A stretch of DNA of 64,000 bases from Pseudoips prasinana (taxonomy: Eukaryota > Arthropoda > Insecta > Lepidoptera > Nolidae), in NCBI GenBank assembly GCA_951640165.1, contig OX621255.1, positions 4,898,001 through 4,962,000 of the forward strand. The letters are read 5' to 3'. This document shows positions 60,652 through 64,000 of the stretch, piece by piece (within the stretch, counting starts at the first letter, position 1; each line of letters starts with the position of its first letter). The position numbers and the translations under genes are program-made. The notes under the pieces are model-generated. The model was not told where the DNA came from, did no database searches, and saw only the letters and a program-made list of their open reading frames with translations.

Positions 60652-61251
60652 TATCTCAGGTTACGTTACAATGCATTCAATAGCATCACAGCGATATTAT
60701 ATCATTGCCAAGTGCCAAGGCTGCTGGAATTGGTACTAGCTTTATAGTTTAGCATACTTTACATAACTGCGCAAGGTTATTCTCATTGATAAAGCGATGA
60801 TCTTTACGTAAAGCATCGAATATCAGAACTGCTAGTTTATTAGAGAGATTTATTTTGCTCGCCTTGCCATGAACTTATTTTGTATTCGTATTGTCACATT
60901 TGAAGATAACAAGGCAATTGACAAGTTTGGATGAAGTTTCTAGATAAAATATGATTCGGACCAATATTCCCGGACGGGAGATGAGAAAAAAATTGAGTTT
61001 TTTTTTTTTAAACTCAACTTGCCGGCTTTTTTGGTCCAATACGGAATCGACATATTGAGGCATAGTTTGTTTTGTAAAACTGGCGTTGTTGATGCCAAAA
61101 ATCCATTGTAGCATCTAGTAAAGTCTCCAGTAAGGATAGGACTTTGACTTGACTATGATGGACTTTACTTGACTTGGACTTAATGACGAAAACGCTACAT
61201 AATGTTGAATTCATATGCAAAATACTTGATTGATCTAATTACTTGATAAAA
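60652..61251. other. Mostly unique, with a possible exon fragment on the minus strand
   Basis: Minus-strand 61014-61220 reads SLLETLLDATMDFWHQQRQ, then FYKTNYASICRFRIGPKKPA and a stop. It resembles a helical protein segment but I cannot name the family, and no clear splice sites frame it. Confidence 0.25.
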
Positions 61252-61812
61252 AAACCGTCCAAGTGCGAGTCGGACTCGCCCATGAAGGGTTCCGTAGCAG
61301 CAAGTATTTCAGTTGATTAAATTAAATCAATATGCGGTTTACGAATTATGGCGTATTAAAAAACCTTCTTACTACATCTCGTTCAAACTAATTTTCTTTG
61401 TTAGTTTGCATGGTAATGTACATCATATATTTTTTTAGTTTTATAATTCTCTTATTTTGGAAGTTACAGGGGGAGGACCCTCATTTGAAACTAAACAGTT
61501 TAGAAAAAAATTATATTAAAAACCTCAATGTCATTTTTGAAGACCTATCCATAGACACCCCACATGTATGAGTAGGATGTAAAAAAATGGGGACCCCCCA
61601 AAATTATTGTTGTTTTTCTATTTTTGTGTAAAAATCTTTATGCGGTTCACCGAATACATTCACTTACCAAGTTTCAACAGTACAGCTCTTATAGTTTCGG
61701 AAAAAAAATAGCTGTGACATACGGACGGACAGACAGACAGACAACCTTACCTACTGACATGACGAATCTATAAGGGTTCCGTTTTTTGCCATCTGGCTAC
61801 GGATCCCTAAAA
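61252..61812 (-). mobile_element. Repeat J, antisense
   Basis: AAGTGCGAGTCGGACTCGC, AGGGTTCCGTAGCAGCAAGT, then ACGGACGGACAGACAGACAG and GGGTTCCGTTTTTTGCCATC. Same order as 57462-58048 inverted. Confidence 0.6.
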
Positions 61813-62010
61813 AGAAAAATTACACCATCTGCCAAGCCTCTCTTAAAACGCCAACTCCACCGACTAGACGTATGATAAAGTTTTGAGGTCCGCATTTTAC
61901 CTACCGGTGAAGCGGAGGTCGTTTGAACGCCTAATAGTAGAATTAACTATTTTATTTGAAATCTGTAAACCTTAAGTGAATTTAATAAATTATTATTATT
62001 ATTATTATTT
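61813..62010 (+). repeat. LINE 3' end with (ATT)n tail
   Basis: GGTGAAGCGGAGGTCGTTTG, GTGAATTTAATAAATTATTA. 5'-truncated, clade unknown. Confidence 0.45.
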
Positions 62011-62502
62011 TCAATATTCAACAAACTTCTAAATTACTAAAACATCGATTATGCTCATATGACCATCACTAATCGTATTATTGCACCAAGTAATGACATC
62101 TAGGCCATCTGTTTTGTGTACTCGATGCATTGGCAAATGGCTGTTATGAGCGAAGATGCTTTGACCCAAAATCTATGCATAATCAAGTTTTCAATCAATT
62201 CTAAATGGTCGGTGCAAGCTATTCTCACCCTTACTGATTAATCTTAATCGATTTTATAAAGAATTTTAGCAACATTTGTTTGAAATTTATTCAGGTTAAG
62301 TAGCGGAAATCTGTTCTCTTGTATTGCGGTCGATGTTTGCATCGCTAATGCATAAGTATATTAGTTGATCGATTGCATTATCTTAGCTTTGGGATTTGTA
62401 CATACAGCGTTATGCATAAATCTTAGTCTGACGAATTTCGGCAATGGCGGCCAGTATCAATGGAGACTTGCCATATGTGCGGGACATATCGTAAACAAAT
62501 AA
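62011..62502. other. Unassigned DNA
   Basis: No gene or repeat recognised. Confidence 0.4.
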
Positions 62503-62690
62503 TAATATCCTGGGACATTATTCACGGCCATCTGAGCCCAAACTAAGCCGAGTTTGTACTATGGAAACCAGATTAATGATATCTATATATATAAAAATGA
62601 ATCCCTATTTCCCTTGGACACGCCATCACGCGTGAACGGCTGGACCGATTTCATTATTTCTTTATGTGTTGTGTTTGTTATTGTCAATTG
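62503..62690. repeat. SINE A 3' end (minus) and Helitron head (plus)
   Basis: 62503-62582: ATCCTGGGACATTATTCACG. 62583-62690: CTATATATATAAAAATGAAT, ATCACGCGTGAACGGCTGG. Confidence 0.5.
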
Positions 62691-62960
62691 ACAAAAAAAG
62701 AAGATTGACAAAAGAAGTATACCTGGCCTGTGTGAATGGGACAACCGGAAGGGGAAGACCACGTCGAACATTCTCTGATCAAATTGGAGATGTTCTCAAG
62801 AAAGGGCAGGTCAGAAGTACCCTAAACCGGCGAGTATGTATGAAGAATATAATGACAGTAATCGAGGCAAAAGAAGTATGCAAATTCGTGACAAATGGAA
62901 ATCCGTTGTCTCTGCCTACCCCTCTGGGAAACAGGCGTGAGTCTATGTATGTTATTGTCA
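62691..62960 (+). pseudogene. LINE ORF2 C-terminal fragment
   Basis: Translates to [34 protein letters not shown] and [10 protein letters not shown], then [19 protein letters not shown] and RRxCM are end motifs of insect LINE proteins. No reverse transcriptase is present. The same 3' end is at 20870-20985 and, inverted, at 49181-49340. Confidence 0.5.
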
Positions 62961-63309
62961 GAAGAAGGTTCTTATAAAAGAAAAAAATAAATAAATTGCA
63001 CAGAAAATAAGAAAATGAAATAATACTTAACAACCACATAATATTATTTCTAATCAAACCTTAGCGCTTTAGACAATATAAACTTTTTTAATGTAACATT
63101 TTTTTTTATTTTACTTAGAATTGACAGAATGCGTGCTTAAATATCATCAAAGAGGATGTAATAAAATTGAATTTCTTAGTGTACATCACGATTAGTTCAG
63201 AGCCATTACGCCTAATATTAAAAGTGGGACGCTATGTCAGACGAGGCGATGTGGTGTTCGAATTAAATAGTCATCGTTAAGACAGGACAACGTCTGTCGG
63301 GTCAGCTAG
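62961..63309 (+). other. AT-rich, with a Helitron tail at the end
   Basis: 63240-63309 ends GACAACGTCTGTCGGGTCAG followed by CTAGT, a Helitron-type 3' end of another subtype. The rest is unassigned. Confidence 0.4.
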
Positions 63310-63490
63310 TACTACATATACTTTTCTTTTGTGATATATATTTATATACATACTTATATAGATAATTACACCCAGACTCAGGACAAACAGACATGTTCAT
63401 GCACACAAATATCTATCCTGGGTGGGAATCGAACCCACGGCCAGCGGCGTGGAAGACAAGTATTTACCAACCACGCTAACCGACTATGCG
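63310..63490 (-). mobile_element. SINE family A, antisense
   Basis: ACACCCAGACTCAGGACAAA, CATGTTCATGCACACAAATA, GGTGGGAATCGAACCCACGG and TTACCAACCACGCTAACCGA. Confidence 0.6.
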
Positions 63491-63836
63491 TAATCGAAAT
63501 CGTAGACTAGTGTGGTTTACTGTGATTTTATTAGTCGAGTGCTGTAGAGACTGAGGGAGACACGAGTCTACCAAGCTGAGGCAATTGACAGCTGTTAGTA
63601 CATTTTAAATGGTTAATTAAACTCTTGAAATAAATAAGTAATCCATTTTCCATTAGCAGTTAGCACGAGCCAGGAAGTGGTCTATTTGCTTCAAATACTG
63701 TTTATTTCTGTAAGCTGAGTGAACGTGCCGACAGATTAGTTACAATTCGATAGAGGCAGTTATCTAAACACATAAGTCGATAGTTAAGTGTAAATAATAA
63801 TATTTGAAACTAGATGTGCCCTCGATTCCGTCTCAG
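63491..63836. other. Unique DNA upstream of a candidate promoter
   Basis: No repeat recognised, unlike most of the window, which agrees with proximity to a host gene. Confidence 0.35.
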
Positions 63837-63874
63837 TATAAAAATAGGCAGTAAGGAAACTACCTACAAACAGT
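63837..63874 (+). promoter_or_regulatory. Candidate core promoter: TATA box plus initiator
   Basis: TATAAAAATAGG at 63837-63848 and ACAGTC at 63870-63875 (A at 63872), 35 bp apart. Insect initiators favour TCAGT, and the spacing is slightly long. Confidence 0.35.
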
Positions 63875-63897
63875 CGAAACGGCGCACTCACACAAAC

Positions 63898-63944
63898 ATG
63901 CGCGTCGACAAGACCCCTAAGCGGTTGTCGCGGTGCTGTCAGTA
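63898..63944 (+). CDS. Candidate first coding exon of a host gene (partial)
   Basis: ATG at 63898, 26 bp after the initiator, opens MRVDKTPKRLSRCCQ. The sequence then reads TAGTGAGTGCC: the frame stops unless GTGAGT at 63945 acts as a splice donor, giving an exon end at 63944. I do not recognise the peptide. Signal or domain features are absent in so short a piece. Downstream exons would lie beyond the window. Confidence 0.25.
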
Positions 63945-64000
63945 GTGAGTGCCGCGTCAAAACGAATGGTCGCGTATAAGTTTATCTCTGCAATCTTTTT

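Overview
The window looks like AT-rich intergenic or intronic DNA from a moth or butterfly (Lepidoptera). I see no complete host gene. The assignment rests on the mix of repeats: tRNA-derived SINEs whose B box reads GGTTCGATTCCCACCC, short Helitron-like elements ending in an ACCGCGGGG hairpin plus CTAGT, RTE-type LINE tails ending in CTGATATGATGATGAT, a 5S rRNA-derived SINE, R1-like LINE tails, and cecropia-type and DD41D mariners. The family names come from recognition by eye, not from a database search.

Layout. 1-9.2 kb is a mosaic of RTE tails, SINEs, Helitrons, palindromic MITEs and an internally deleted Tc1/mariner-type element (7400-8349). 9.2-25 kb holds a hAT-like foldback MITE (9623-10284), a Helitron pierced by another repeat (11570-12054), a candidate LTR with primer-binding site (13089-13275), more SINEs and a head-to-head Helitron pair (21676-22384). 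25.6-26.8 kb is a 1-kb near-perfect palindrome made of two facing Penelope-like ends. 31.5-34.9 kb is a minus-strand LINE whose 977-codon endonuclease/reverse-transcriptase frame is unbroken. 36-43 kb has a CpG-rich element, SINEs and several hairpins. 43737-45054 is a complete DD41D mariner with an intact transposase. 45-53 kb is again nested repeats. 53232-54513 is a complete cecropia-like mariner carrying one early stop. 54.5-63.5 kb shows the deepest nesting: MITE within retroposon within LINE, and retroposon within MITE. The last 200 bases hold a TATA/initiator pair followed by an ATG and a splice-donor-like site, the only hint of a host gene start.

The genes do not form a pathway; the intact ones are mobile-element enzymes. 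Two transposases (43843-44937 and 53307-54299) and one LINE ORF2 (31851-34784) are the only long convincing coding frames. Many non-autonomous elements (TA-flanked and TTAA-flanked MITEs, SINEs, small Helitrons) would depend on enzymes encoded elsewhere. Insertion order can be read at many junctions because outer repeats resume exactly after inner ones and target-site duplications survive. Long terminal arms and hairpins of 13 to about 500 bp are unusually frequent.
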